64,000 nucleotides of DNA, taken from contig JBKECP010000043.1 in NCBI GenBank assembly GCA_047974765.1, positions 132,610-196,609 on the forward strand, given 5' to 3'. The notes under the pieces were generated by a model that saw only the letters and a program-made list of their open reading frames with translations, had not been told where the DNA came from and made no database searches. A program made the translations under genes and the position numbers. Positions 24,471 through 32,966 of the stretch are shown here, piece after piece; position 1 is the stretch's first letter; each line of letters begins with the position of its first letter. The DNA is from JBKECP01 sp047974765. Its GTDB lineage: Bacteria; Pseudomonadota; Gammaproteobacteria; Pseudomonadales; Halieaceae.

Positions 24471-25070
24471 TTAGTGCAAATTTTTTCTGCGGTGCAGTCC
24501 AAGACTCACCAATCCAAAAGCAAACAGACCCAATCCGACCGCTTCTGGCAAAGCAGTAGCAACCAGACGCAGGTCAAAATTATCAAAACTGGCGCGATTA
24601 TTAGCACCAAAGGCCACCACTTCCAGTGCATCAATAGCGCTGAAATTAATATTCACTGTGCGATAAGCACTCGCATTGAGGAAATCCACCCCGGCATTGA
24701 AGGTCAACGTATCAACCGTTTGGCCATCTCTCCAACCCGATACCATCAATGAAGTAACAGGCTGTCTGCCATCGTTATAGGCACCAGCAAAATCAAAAGA
24801 TGTGATATCAAAATAAGTTTCAGCCGGGTTGGTCAGCATAAAACCGGAATAATCGCCCTGATTACTCCAGGTCATCAGATGCATGGAACCATCACTCGGC
24901 CAGAGCGCTGCATTATTGACACCCATTCCCTGATGAGTACGGGAAAAAATATAATCACCCTCAATGATGTCATCGACCCAATACACGGCTGAATGGGTGT
25001 TAAAATCTACCATTGCTGCATTGGCTGAGAAGGCAAACACGCTGATCATTGTGAGAAATAGCTTTTTCAT
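24471..25070 (-). CDS. Secreted protein with PEP-CTERM-type sorting tail
   Basis: A 199-residue protein with signal peptide MKKLFLTMISVFAFSANAAM and a beta-rich middle (FDITSFDFAGAYNDGRQPVTSLMVSGWRDG; VEVVAFGANNRASFDNFDL), typical of exosortase substrates. The C-terminus, LPEAVGLGLFAFGLVSLGLH followed by RRK, fits the PEP-CTERM pattern (Pro-Glu, hydrophobic helix, basic cluster), with PEA in place of PEP. It would be exported and processed by an exosortase not seen here. AAGGAAC precedes the ATG. A dispersed repeat (25117-25293) lies 46 bases upstream and a strong terminator follows. Confidence 0.8.
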   Translation of the reverse strand: MKKLFLTMISVFAFSANAAMVDFNTHSAVYWVDDIIEGDYIFSRTHQGMGVNNAALWPSDGSMHLMTWSNQGDYSGFMLTNPAETYFDITSFDFAGAYNDGRQPVTSLMVSGWRDGQTVDTLTFNAGVDFLNASAYRTVNINFSAIDALEVVAFGANNRASFDNFDLRLVATALPEAVGLGLFAFGLVSLGLHRRKNLH

Positions 25071-25116
25071 TTTGTTCCTTACACGGCGGATATTTCTGTT
25101 TGGCACCGAATTGTTT

Positions 25117-25293
25117 TATCAACTTGACAATTAAATAGATTGCATTGATCTATTTGATTGACACCCTTTCCTGGCCGCAAAAAAGTGTGATTTTCCTCGT
25201 CAGTCAAAGGCTTACATTGGCTACGCCAATGGGCGAAACTAAAACTACCCGTGCCGCCCTATTAAGCTGACAATAATTATTGTCAACTTAATA
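25117..25293 (+). repeat. Hairpin-ended dispersed repeat, type A copy 1
   Basis: This element of about 177 bases is clearly related to 44251-44420 and, inverted, to 58437-58555. The left end has an inverted repeat built on CAATTAAATAGAT / ATCTATTTGATTG. The middle shares CCCTTTCCTGGCCGC, a GGCTTACATTGGCTACGCCAATGGG-like block and CCGTGCCGCCCT. The right end is a near-palindrome centred on GACAATAATTATTGTC. Left and right ends resemble each other in inverted orientation, as expected of a MITE-like element. No coding capacity is apparent. Confidence 0.8.
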
Positions 25294-25625
25294 GTAATGG
25301 CTGGCACACTCACGTATTCAACAGGCTGTCTACCAACACAATCCTTGTTGGTCTATTTTACCTCAAGGTATTTCCCGCACCAGTCATCAAGTGTGACTCA
25401 GACATCAATCCGCATCAGTACCGCCAGGGCAGAACAACAAACCGTGACGAATATCACAAAGGAATCAGCAGAGCACTATCTGATCAATTTTCTCCGCAAT
25501 TTCAATACACCAGATAGTGAAAAGGTGAGAATCAGAAGTATGCAAAAATTTTCATGTCAGTCACCTTACTATTCCAAGTTCAGTAGAATGAAGAGGTTTG
25601 GTCTCAGGGGTTTAAGTTGAGGCAC
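25294..25625. other. Intergenic region without a supportable gene
   Basis: About 330 bases between the repeat and the tRNA-Ala terminator. A plus-strand frame (25297-25620, 107 codons) begins inside the repeat edge and shows no recognisable motif, signal peptide or ribosome-binding site; I regard it as chance. No structured RNA was recognised. Confidence 0.5.
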
Positions 25626-25669
25626 AAAAAAAAACAGCCAGCAGGACGAAATCCTAACTGACTGTTTTT
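25626..25669 (-). terminator. Intrinsic terminator after tRNA-Ala
   Basis: On the minus strand an imperfect long hairpin (outer AAACAGTCAG with CTGGCTGTTT, inner AGGA/TCCT) is followed by nine T residues (A-run at 25626-25634). It lies about a dozen bases beyond the tRNA 3' end and should end the tRNA transcript. Confidence 0.8.
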
Positions 25670-25680
25670 GAATGGGAAAT

Positions 25681-25756
25681 TGGTGGAGCTAAGCGGGATC
25701 GAACCGCTGACCTCAACACTGCCAGTGTTGCGCTCTCCCAGCTGAGCTATAGCCCC
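25681..25756 (-). tRNA. tRNA-Ala (anticodon GGC)
   Basis: A 76-base cloverleaf on the minus strand: acceptor GGGGCTA pairing with TAGCTCC, D-arm GCTCAGCTGGGAGAGC, anticodon stem CAACA/TGTTG around loop CTGGCAG (anticodon GGC), TPsiC arm AGCGGTTCGATCCCGCT and an encoded CCA end. GGC reads GCC (and GCU) alanine codons. It has its own strong promoter at 25822-25850 and a terminator at 25626-25669, so it is an independent unit between sdaA and the intergenic repeat. Confidence 0.97.
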
Positions 25757-25821
25757 ATAGTACTACTAACTCGTTGATATTTTTGAATTTTGCCAAAAAA
25801 TCCTCAACGAAAGAGCTGCGC

Positions 25822-25850
25822 ATTTTAGTGAGCACCCACCGCTGTGTCAA
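25822..25850 (-). promoter_or_regulatory. Consensus-like sigma-70 promoter for tRNA-Ala
   Basis: On the minus strand TTGACA (25845-25850) and TAAAAT (25822-25827) are separated by exactly 17 bases. A GC-rich discriminator (GCGC) follows, a feature of stringently controlled stable-RNA promoters. The tRNA begins about 60 bases downstream. Confidence 0.8.
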
Positions 25851-25860
25851 CAATTTTAGA

Positions 25861-27294
25861 TTAGCAATCAATAATACTAACCGGCACTTCCAGTACGTTG
25901 ATCGCCAGCCCACCGCGGGCTGTCTCCTTGTATTTATCCTGCATATCCCGACCGGTATCACGCATGGTCTTGATAACCTGATCCAGACTGACATAGTGCT
26001 CACCACTACCTCTTAACGCCATGCGGGCAGCACTAATAGCCTTGATGGCCGCCATGGCATTACGCTCAATGCAGGGGACCTGAACCAAACCGCCGATAGG
26101 GTCACATGTCAGACCAAGATTGTGTTCCATGGCAATTTCAGCTGCATTTTCAATCTGGGCGGGCGTACCACCCAGGGCGTCAGCCAGCGCACCAGCTGCC
26201 ATGGAACAGGCCGAACCAACCTCGCCCTGGCAGCCCACTTCAGCACCGGAGATCGATGCATTGATTTTATAAAGAATACCAATAGCGGCCGCCGTCAGCA
26301 GAAAACGGCAAACATCATCTTCACTCGCTCCCCGGCAATGGCTCAGGTAGTACTTCAGCACAGCAGGAATAATACCTGCCGCGCCGTTAGTGGGCGCAGT
26401 AACAACACGACCGCCTGCCGCATTTTCCTCATTAACAGCCAATGCATAGAGTGTCACCCAATCCATAGTGGTCAGAGACTCATCGCCAAAACTGCCCGTG
26501 GCCCCTTTCAGCTGGCGGTAGAGCTGAGCCGCCCGGCGTTTCACTTTGAGCCCACCGGGCATAATGCCTTCTGTTGCCACTCCCCGCTCAATGCAGGCAC
26601 TCATTACCTGCCACAGCTGCTGCAAGCCTGTACGCACATCAGCCTCACTGCGCCAAGCTGTTTCATTAGCCATCATTAAACCGCTGATTGACAGTCCGTG
26701 CTCCTTGCACAAGGTTAACAATTCGGCGGCACTACTAAATGGATAAGGAACAGGTGTTGAATCTTCCACCAGTATGTCTTCGCTATCGGCACTGTCATCA
26801 ATGACAAAGCCTCCGCCAACGGAGTAGTAAATCCGCTGACGCAGTAGCTGCCCATCACCATTGTAAGCACTAAACCGCATACCATTGGCATGAAAAGGCA
26901 GCGATTCACTGCGGTGCATTATCAAATCATCCTGATAGCTGAAGGCTATCTCACGCCCACCCAATAACTTCAGCCGTCCCTGCTCTCTTACCTGGTTGAC
27001 CCGTTGGGGAATATTTTCCACATTTACAGTTGCCGGATCTTCACCTTCCAGACCAAGAATTACCGCTTTGGGCGAACCGTGACCAACACCCGTCGCACCA
27101 AGAGAACCAAACAACTCTGCTGTAACCCGCTCACAATCGGCCAGCACCCCCACCCTTGTCAGCCCCAGAGAAAATTGCCGGGCAGCATTCATTGGCCCGA
27201 CTGTGTGCGAACTGGATGGCCCAATGCCAATTTTAAATAAGTCAAAGGTACTGATTGCCACGCTGCAAACCGTATTGTTCACTACAAAAGGCAT
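25861..27294 (-). CDS. sdaA: L-serine ammonia-lyase (iron-sulfur L-serine dehydratase)
   Basis: A 477-residue single-chain serine dehydratase. The beta domain begins SVAISTFDLFKIGIGPSSSHTVGPM. The alpha domain has TNGAAGIIPAVLKYYL, EVGCQGEVGSACSMAAGALA and NLGLTCDPIGGLVQVPC, carrying the cysteines that bind the [4Fe-4S] cluster. It converts L-serine to pyruvate and ammonia in the cytosol. ATG 27294 is taken as start; GTG 27261 would match the shorter N-terminus of E. coli SdaA. The E. coli paralogues SdaA and SdaB cannot be told apart here. The tRNA-Ala promoter lies directly after the stop. Confidence 0.93.
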   Translation of the reverse strand: MPFVVNNTVCSVAISTFDLFKIGIGPSSSHTVGPMNAARQFSLGLTRVGVLADCERVTAELFGSLGATGVGHGSPKAVILGLEGEDPATVNVENIPQRVNQVREQGRLKLLGGREIAFSYQDDLIMHRSESLPFHANGMRFSAYNGDGQLLRQRIYYSVGGGFVIDDSADSEDILVEDSTPVPYPFSSAAELLTLCKEHGLSISGLMMANETAWRSEADVRTGLQQLWQVMSACIERGVATEGIMPGGLKVKRRAAQLYRQLKGATGSFGDESLTTMDWVTLYALAVNEENAAGGRVVTAPTNGAAGIIPAVLKYYLSHCRGASEDDVCRFLLTAAAIGILYKINASISGAEVGCQGEVGSACSMAAGALADALGGTPAQIENAAEIAMEHNLGLTCDPIGGLVQVPCIERNAMAAIKAISAARMALRGSGEHYVSLDQVIKTMRDTGRDMQDKYKETARGGLAINVLEVPVSIIDC

Positions 27295-27392
27295 TGTAGG
27301 CTCTGCCCGGTAACTTTTGCCAGCGGGCAAAAAGGAAGATTTTCGGTTGCTGTTATTTACTGCTGTAATTTATTGGCACATTGATTATGCCA

Positions 27393-28145
27393 TTATTGAT
27401 CATAGTGGTTGCGCAGATAATCAATAATATCAGCTGACTCATAAAGACCGGTTTCTGTATTGGGGTCATAGAGGTAGGGCACAGCCATGCGACCAGTATG
27501 CTCAAGCAGATACTGGCGATTGTGCAGTATGGAGCAGGTGCCAATCCCCAGTTGTTCGCGCAGAAGTGGTGGCAACCACTCAGCTGTATTACTGCGGCCA
27601 CACTGGCGTAAAATATAGGGTATTTCCAGCTCACACAGCTCCTCACGCACCAGGCGTGAATAGGGGCTGCTTTCAAAACTGTATAATTCCAGTTTTTTGC
27701 GCGGCACTCTGCCCGCCCGTCGGGTTTTGATATAACCACCACCGGGAAGACTGGCCAGCGATGAACCAAAAGCCTGTAGTGATCCGGCGCGCCATTTTAT
27801 TGGCAGGCGTCGCTTGGCGTACATATCATAGAGATAGGCGATAATTTCCAGTGACTCATAGCGGCCACTGTCTGTATTGGGATCATAAAGATAGGGTCGC
27901 TGTGCTTTACCTCCAAGCTCGATCACTTTGGGCAGATAACGCTCTCCACCTTTGGGACAGGGGTAAATTTCAACATCAATGTTAAGTTCAGTCAGCACCT
28001 CTCTGACCAAACGACAATGGGGGCAGTTTTCAATATCATAAAGACGCAATCGCTTGGCTGGGGGATCATCAACGGGATGAGCCTGAATACCATTACCTGC
28101 CCGAATACCAGTGCTAAAAAAAGATCCGACCAAGTTCTTTTTCAT
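27393..28145 (-). CDS. Double glutaredoxin/GST-N fold protein
   Basis: A 250-residue protein made of two similar thioredoxin-fold halves. The first has LRLYDIENCPHCRLVREVL with a CPHC redox motif, then YLYDPNTDSGRYESLEIIAYLYDMY. The second has LELYSFESSPYSRLVREEL, where both cysteines are replaced (SPYS), then YLYDPNTETGLYESADIIDYL. So it arose by internal duplication, with one half redox-active and the other degenerate. There is no C-terminal all-alpha GST domain. It starts three bases after the gltX stop and is probably cotranscribed. The substrate is unknown; a thiol reductase or glutathione role is inferred. Confidence 0.8.
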   Translation of the reverse strand: MKKNLVGSFFSTGIRAGNGIQAHPVDDPPAKRLRLYDIENCPHCRLVREVLTELNIDVEIYPCPKGGERYLPKVIELGGKAQRPYLYDPNTDSGRYESLEIIAYLYDMYAKRRLPIKWRAGSLQAFGSSLASLPGGGYIKTRRAGRVPRKKLELYSFESSPYSRLVREELCELEIPYILRQCGRSNTAEWLPPLLREQLGIGTCSILHNRQYLLEHTGRMAVPYLYDPNTETGLYESADIIDYLRNHYDQ

Positions 28146-28148
28146 TGT

Positions 28149-29633
28149 TTAGTCCAGTGTTTGATAGGTCTTTTCCAGGCGTTTTAGTGCCTTTTTGGAT
28201 ATGCCACCCAACACCTCGATGGCATGCCGTAGTCGCGCCCGGCTCATATCCGGCCCCAGCAGTTCCATTGAATCCACCACCGAAAAAGATGCGCTGGAAC
28301 CGGCAATGGCAATGAACAGAGGTGCCAGATAGTCTTTTATTTTAGCACCTTCGGCCTCGGCCAGCCTCTTTAATTGATCCCAGATATTATCTCTGTGCCA
28401 CTGCTGTAACGCCTCCAGGCGCCACAGAGAAAACTGCAAATAGCGCAGTATGTCCTCGCGTTCACTCTTGAGGGTACTAAAGCTCTCCTGGGTGATAGGC
28501 AAAGTACCGCTCACTAAAAATGCCGCCAGTGGAGCAAAATCACTGAGGGTTTCCATCCGTTTTTGCGCATGGGGCAATACACGGCACAGATTGTCAGCGT
28601 TAAAAGCCCATTCACTCAGCCGCTGGGCGAGCTGCTTTGTATCCATATCCTCACGAATCCACAAACCATTCAGCCAACGCAGCTTTTCGGTATCAAAAAT
28701 AGGACCGCCGAGAGAAACACGCGCAATATCAAAATGTGTAATCATCTGTGCGAGCGTAAACTTTTCACTTTCATCGGGCATTGACCAGCCCATGCGACCA
28801 AGGTAATTCAGCAACGCCTCGGGCAGAAAGCCCATCCGCTGGTAGTACAAGATACTGGTCGGATTCTTGCGTTTACTGAGTTTTGACTTGTCCGGGTTGC
28901 GCAGCAACGGCAGATGACACAATACCGGCATATCCCAGCCAAAATAGGCATAAAGCAGCTTGTGCTTGGGTGCTGAGTTAATCCACTCCTCACCACGCAA
29001 AACATGGGTAATGCCCATCAGATGATCATCAATTACATTGGCCAGATGGTACGTTGGCATACCATCAGACTTCAGCAGAATTTGCGCATCAACCATTGAC
29101 CAGTCGAGCTCAATCACGCCTCGCAGCATATCTTCTACAGCGCAACTGCCCTCTTCTTCCGGCACCATCATACGAATAACGTAAGGTTCACCGGCTGCTT
29201 CGCGGCGGGCAAATTCCTGTGCAGGCAGTTTCAGGTCAGAAGGCTTGAGCGCCGTACTGTTCCCGGCTTCACGACGAGCCTCACGCAGCTCATCCAGTTC
29301 CTGAGCCGTGCGATAACAAATAAAAGCCTTGCCCTCATCCACCAGTTGTCGGGCATACCGGTCATAAAGCGTCATGCGCTCACTTTGACGATAGGGACCA
29401 CAGTCACCACCGATATCCGGACCCTCATCCCACTCCAGTCCAAGCCAGCGCAGGGAATCAAGAATCGCCTGCTCCGACTCCGGTGTACTGCGCTGCTGAT
29501 CGGTATCTTCGATACGCAACAAAAACTGGCCGCCGTGGGCGCGAGCAAAACAGAGATTAAACAAAGCAATATAAGCAGTGCCAACATGGGGATCACCCGT
29601 TGGCGAAGGGGCAACGCGAGTACGAACAGTCAT
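28149..29633 (-). CDS. gltX: Glutamyl-tRNA synthetase
   Basis: A 494-residue class I aminoacyl-tRNA synthetase, usual length for GltX. It has the HIGH-type motif SPTGDPHVGTAYIALFN near the N-terminus, RIEDTDQQRS, FGWDMPVLCHLPLLRNPDKS and the KMSKS-type motif KLSKRKNPTSI, followed by the C-terminal anticodon-binding helices. It attaches glutamate to tRNA-Glu in the cytosol. ATG 29633 (MTVRTRVAPSPTG) matches family members; an upstream in-frame ATG adds an unrelated leader. The GST-fold gene follows after three bases. Confidence 0.97.
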   Translation of the reverse strand: MTVRTRVAPSPTGDPHVGTAYIALFNLCFARAHGGQFLLRIEDTDQQRSTPESEQAILDSLRWLGLEWDEGPDIGGDCGPYRQSERMTLYDRYARQLVDEGKAFICYRTAQELDELREARREAGNSTALKPSDLKLPAQEFARREAAGEPYVIRMMVPEEEGSCAVEDMLRGVIELDWSMVDAQILLKSDGMPTYHLANVIDDHLMGITHVLRGEEWINSAPKHKLLYAYFGWDMPVLCHLPLLRNPDKSKLSKRKNPTSILYYQRMGFLPEALLNYLGRMGWSMPDESEKFTLAQMITHFDIARVSLGGPIFDTEKLRWLNGLWIREDMDTKQLAQRLSEWAFNADNLCRVLPHAQKRMETLSDFAPLAAFLVSGTLPITQESFSTLKSEREDILRYLQFSLWRLEALQQWHRDNIWDQLKRLAEAEGAKIKDYLAPLFIAIAGSSASFSVVDSMELLGPDMSRARLRHAIEVLGGISKKALKRLEKTYQTLD

Positions 29634-29875
29634 GTTTTTTGAAATATAAGTTGCAGGAGAACTGATTATACAAACTCCCCCGGGCAAATCCTACAGTGCG
29701 CAGCAGAACAGCCGGAGCTCTGTTGTGTTCGATGAGTCCGGCGTGTGGCCGCACCCAACAACAGGCGCCACAGTAAATCCGGAAATGGCATATAGATATA
29801 GAGGTTAAAGCACAATTGGCATTCAGGCAGCACCGGTTATAAAGTGCTGTTTCAGACAATAATAGAGGATACACC

Positions 29876-31636
29876 ATGCTTCTTGCACGATTGACTAAAG
29901 GCTTTCAAGGCCTGGATTACCGGCGACCACTGGCCGTGGCTGCACTGCTTCTTCCCCTGACAAGTCAACCTATGGCTGCGGCACAACCTCCTGATTGGGA
30001 TAATTTTGTCGATCAATACATTGAAGCTTTTTTTGTGGCGCACCCGGCCTTTGCCGTGGTGCAGGGTCGCCATGAGTTCGACGGTCAATTGCCCGACTGG
30101 AGTCGTCAGGGCATTGCCAGGGAAGTTGCACGCCTGCACCAACAACGAGAACAGGCACTTGCCTACAGTGATACCGAATTGAGCGATGAGCAACAGTATC
30201 AACGTGAATATCTGCTGTCGGCTATCGATGCTCAACTGTTCTGGTTGGAAGAGGCACAGTGGCCATTTCGCAGCCCTGATTTTTACTTTTCCTGGCTGAG
30301 TGACTCGCTCGATCCCAGCCCCTATATCACACTGACTTACGCATCACCTGAAGAGCGTATGCAGGCCTTCATTCGCTATGCCAACGCTGTACCGCAGGCG
30401 AGCGAACAAATCAAAGATAACCTGCGTATGCCAATGCCGCTCACCGTATTGCAATACGGCATTGATTCCTTTGGTGGTTTTGCCGATTTTTTCCGTCGTG
30501 ATGTCGCCGATGCCTTTGGCACTGTCAGTGATGAAATATTACTGGCCCGGTTCGATAGTGCCAGAGAAAAAGCCGCCAATGCCATGCAGGGACTGGCGGA
30601 TCACTTAACAGCCAATCTCGACACAGCAACGCAAGACTACGCCCTCGGCCCTGAACTCTATCGCAAAATGCTCTACGCCACTGAACGGGTGGATATCAGC
30701 CTGGAGGAACTTGAAGCCATCGGCCGGGCCGATATGGAGCGCAATCAGAAGGCTCTGCAGGCTGCCTGTGCCCAGTTCGCCCCCGGCCAGTCCATCGCTG
30801 ACTGTTTTGCCAAAATGGCCAGCCGCAAACCCGAAGGTGGTCCCGTAGCCGCCGCCCGGCGCCAGCTACCTGAATTGAAGGCTTTTTTGATTGAAAAAAA
30901 TCTGGTTACTATTCCCGGTCAGGATGAGGCCCGGGTGGAAGAATCCCCGCCCTATGCCCGCTCTAATTCAGCCTATATCAACACAGCTGGTCCCTATGAA
31001 AAGAACCAGCCTTCAATTTACTATATTTCCCCGCCTAACCCGGCCTGGCCAAAAGCGGTACAGGAGGCCTATATTCCCGGCGAATCAGACCTGCTGTTTA
31101 CTTCTGCCCACGAGGTCTGGCCGGGGCACTTTTTAAACTTTGTTCACGCCAACCGGGCTACATTTACCTTTGGCCGGATTTTTGTCACTTATGCCTTTGG
31201 TGAAGGCTGGGCCCACTACACTGAAGATATGATGCTCGATGCCGGTCTGCGCGGACAATCCGCAGAGACCCGCATTGGTCAGCTTGGTAACGCCCTGCTG
31301 CGCAATGCCCGCTTTTTGTCGTCTATTGGTCTGCACACCCAGGGCATGACTATCGAAGAATCCCAAAAGCTGTTTATGGAAGGTGCTTATCAGGATCGGG
31401 GCACTGCCGAACAGCAGGCTGCCCGCGGCACTTATGATCCGGCTTATTTAAACTATACTTTGGGCAAAATCATGATTATGAAACTGCGCGATGAATGGAC
31501 AGGCTCACGCGGTGGCCGCAAAGCCTGGCGGGAATTTCACGATACCTTCCTGTCTTACGGCGGACCACCCATTCCTCTGGTACGGGCACAAATGCTCAAA
31601 AGCGAATCCGGGGCAGCACCGTCCACAAGCGATTGA
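29876..31636 (+). CDS. DUF885 family putative metallopeptidase/esterase, exported
   Basis: A 586-residue protein with an N-terminal hydrophobic stretch (PLAVAALLLPLTSQPMAAAQ) consistent with a signal peptide. The core has the DUF885 hallmark HEVWPGHFLNFVHA near residue 410, followed by FGEGWAHYTEDMMLD. These His and Glu residues are the likely metal-binding site, by analogy with HExxH peptidases. YGIDSFGGFADFFRRDVADAF and MERNQKALQ are also typical. It is probably a periplasmic peptidase; family substrates are poorly defined. A strong terminator lies 22 bases after the stop. Confidence 0.85.
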   Translation: MLLARLTKGFQGLDYRRPLAVAALLLPLTSQPMAAAQPPDWDNFVDQYIEAFFVAHPAFAVVQGRHEFDGQLPDWSRQGIAREVARLHQQREQALAYSDTELSDEQQYQREYLLSAIDAQLFWLEEAQWPFRSPDFYFSWLSDSLDPSPYITLTYASPEERMQAFIRYANAVPQASEQIKDNLRMPMPLTVLQYGIDSFGGFADFFRRDVADAFGTVSDEILLARFDSAREKAANAMQGLADHLTANLDTATQDYALGPELYRKMLYATERVDISLEELEAIGRADMERNQKALQAACAQFAPGQSIADCFAKMASRKPEGGPVAAARRQLPELKAFLIEKNLVTIPGQDEARVEESPPYARSNSAYINTAGPYEKNQPSIYYISPPNPAWPKAVQEAYIPGESDLLFTSAHEVWPGHFLNFVHANRATFTFGRIFVTYAFGEGWAHYTEDMMLDAGLRGQSAETRIGQLGNALLRNARFLSSIGLHTQGMTIEESQKLFMEGAYQDRGTAEQQAARGTYDPAYLNYTLGKIMIMKLRDEWTGSRGGRKAWREFHDTFLSYGGPPIPLVRAQMLKSESGAAPSTSD

Positions 31637-31657
31637 TTATCACAATAACCCTTAGTA

Positions 31658-31684
31658 AAAACGGCACTGTAACAGTGCCGTTTT
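31658..31684. terminator. Bidirectional intrinsic terminator
   Basis: A perfect stem of AAAACGGCACTG and CAGTGCCGTTTT with a three-base TAA loop, flanked by A and T runs so that it can function on both strands. It separates the convergent DUF885 and YncE-like genes. Confidence 0.88.
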
Positions 31685-31722
31685 ATGAGTTCTTCATTGG
31701 CTGGCGTGCTGTATCTGCCTTA

Positions 31723-32760
31723 TTACATAGGCAGATCAAACCAGGTCCAGGTCATACCATCTGGGCCTCTGCCAGCCTTGAACTGATCAACCAGACGTAA
31801 ACTTGGCCCATTGAGTACACTGATCACTTCCGGGCGCATATGGACAACAAAAATCTTTTTGCCATCACGCGCCGCCAACACTCCATAGGGAATGGAACCA
31901 GGCAAGCCTTCCACAATATTTTTATCTGCATTCGCATCGGAAGCTGCAATATCAAAATTGATGATTTTCAGCCGATCGTAACTGAGCATATCAAACACAG
32001 CCATTTGATCATTGGCTGCCAGCGTGGCATAAACCCGACTATTGCGCTCATCCGGCGACAAACGTACCGGCAAACCGCTCAATCTGATAGTTTTAAGTCG
32101 CTCCAGAGTGGTTGCATCAAGAATTACAATCGAACCGTCCTGACGATTACTGACCCAGATATTCTGCTCGTTATTAGCCAGCACAACAGATTCTGCACCC
32201 ACGCCAATATCAACCTGATCCGTTAATGTTTCGCTCAGTAAATCAACACAGGTCAGCGTGCCAGATCCACGGCTACTCACCCAGGCCTGCCTGCCACTGC
32301 GACTGGCCACCAACATATGAGCACCCTCATTGTGCATCGGCAGACGTTTGCGCACCTGATATGTTTTCATATCGATAATCAACAGCGCATTAATACCTTC
32401 GGCTGTCACTATGGCCGTATCAGGTCGGGGCCAGGCAATACCGTGAGGACGACTGTCTACAGGCAACTTGATTGTTGCCACTGTCCGCAGCTTTCTGAAA
32501 TCAATCAGGGTGAGTGTGTTACCCGGTTCATCGTCAGTGCCATAGTTACTGATCAGCGCCCGCAAACCCTCGGGTGCAAGAGCAATTTCATGAGGAGCCT
32601 TGCCAGTAGGCAAAGACACGATAGGCTCAAAGCCAGGACTGCGCAGCAGAGTCACCGAGCTGTCTTCCCTATTCACCACCAGAACAGTATCAGCCTCTGT
32701 GGCAAGTGGTATCAGTATTGCCAGTACCACTACGATAAAGGCATTTGTCTTGCACTGCAC
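31723..32760 (-). CDS. YncE/YVTN-like beta-propeller protein, periplasmic
   Basis: A 345-residue protein with signal peptide MQCKTNAFIVVVLAILIPLATEADT and repeated propeller blades of the YVTN type: VLVVNREDSSVTLLRSPGFEP, VSLPTGKAPHEIALAPEGLRALISNYG, RPHGIAWP, NIWVSNRQDGSIVILDATTLE and IPYGVLAARDGKKIFVVHMRP. It is probably a seven-bladed secreted propeller; no catalytic motif is evident. YncE-type proteins in other bacteria bind DNA or act in surface layers, but function cannot be assigned here. It is divergent from dusA. Confidence 0.8.
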   Translation of the reverse strand: MQCKTNAFIVVVLAILIPLATEADTVLVVNREDSSVTLLRSPGFEPIVSLPTGKAPHEIALAPEGLRALISNYGTDDEPGNTLTLIDFRKLRTVATIKLPVDSRPHGIAWPRPDTAIVTAEGINALLIIDMKTYQVRKRLPMHNEGAHMLVASRSGRQAWVSSRGSGTLTCVDLLSETLTDQVDIGVGAESVVLANNEQNIWVSNRQDGSIVILDATTLERLKTIRLSGLPVRLSPDERNSRVYATLAANDQMAVFDMLSYDRLKIINFDIAASDANADKNIVEGLPGSIPYGVLAARDGKKIFVVHMRPEVISVLNGPSLRLVDQFKAGRGPDGMTWTWFDLPM

Positions 32761-32966
32761 GGGTAGTCTCCCTTAACCCTGCCCTGCCAAAATTAGTAGG
32801 CAATCACGGTACAGGTGCTACAGGCAAAGGTCTACAGAACGTGGCATAATCTGTTGTGCAATTCGGGAACTGTTAACTTGAACACACTTTGTAATATCCG
32901 GCAGCCGAACCGCGCCGATGAACGGTACTCTCAATAACCTTCTATTTTCGATGGCTTCCATTAGCA

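Noticed and set aside
25297..25620. 107-codon plus-strand frame between the dispersed repeat and tRNA-Ala
   Set aside because: It starts at the repeat edge, lacks a ribosome-binding site and any family-like feature; treated as chance.
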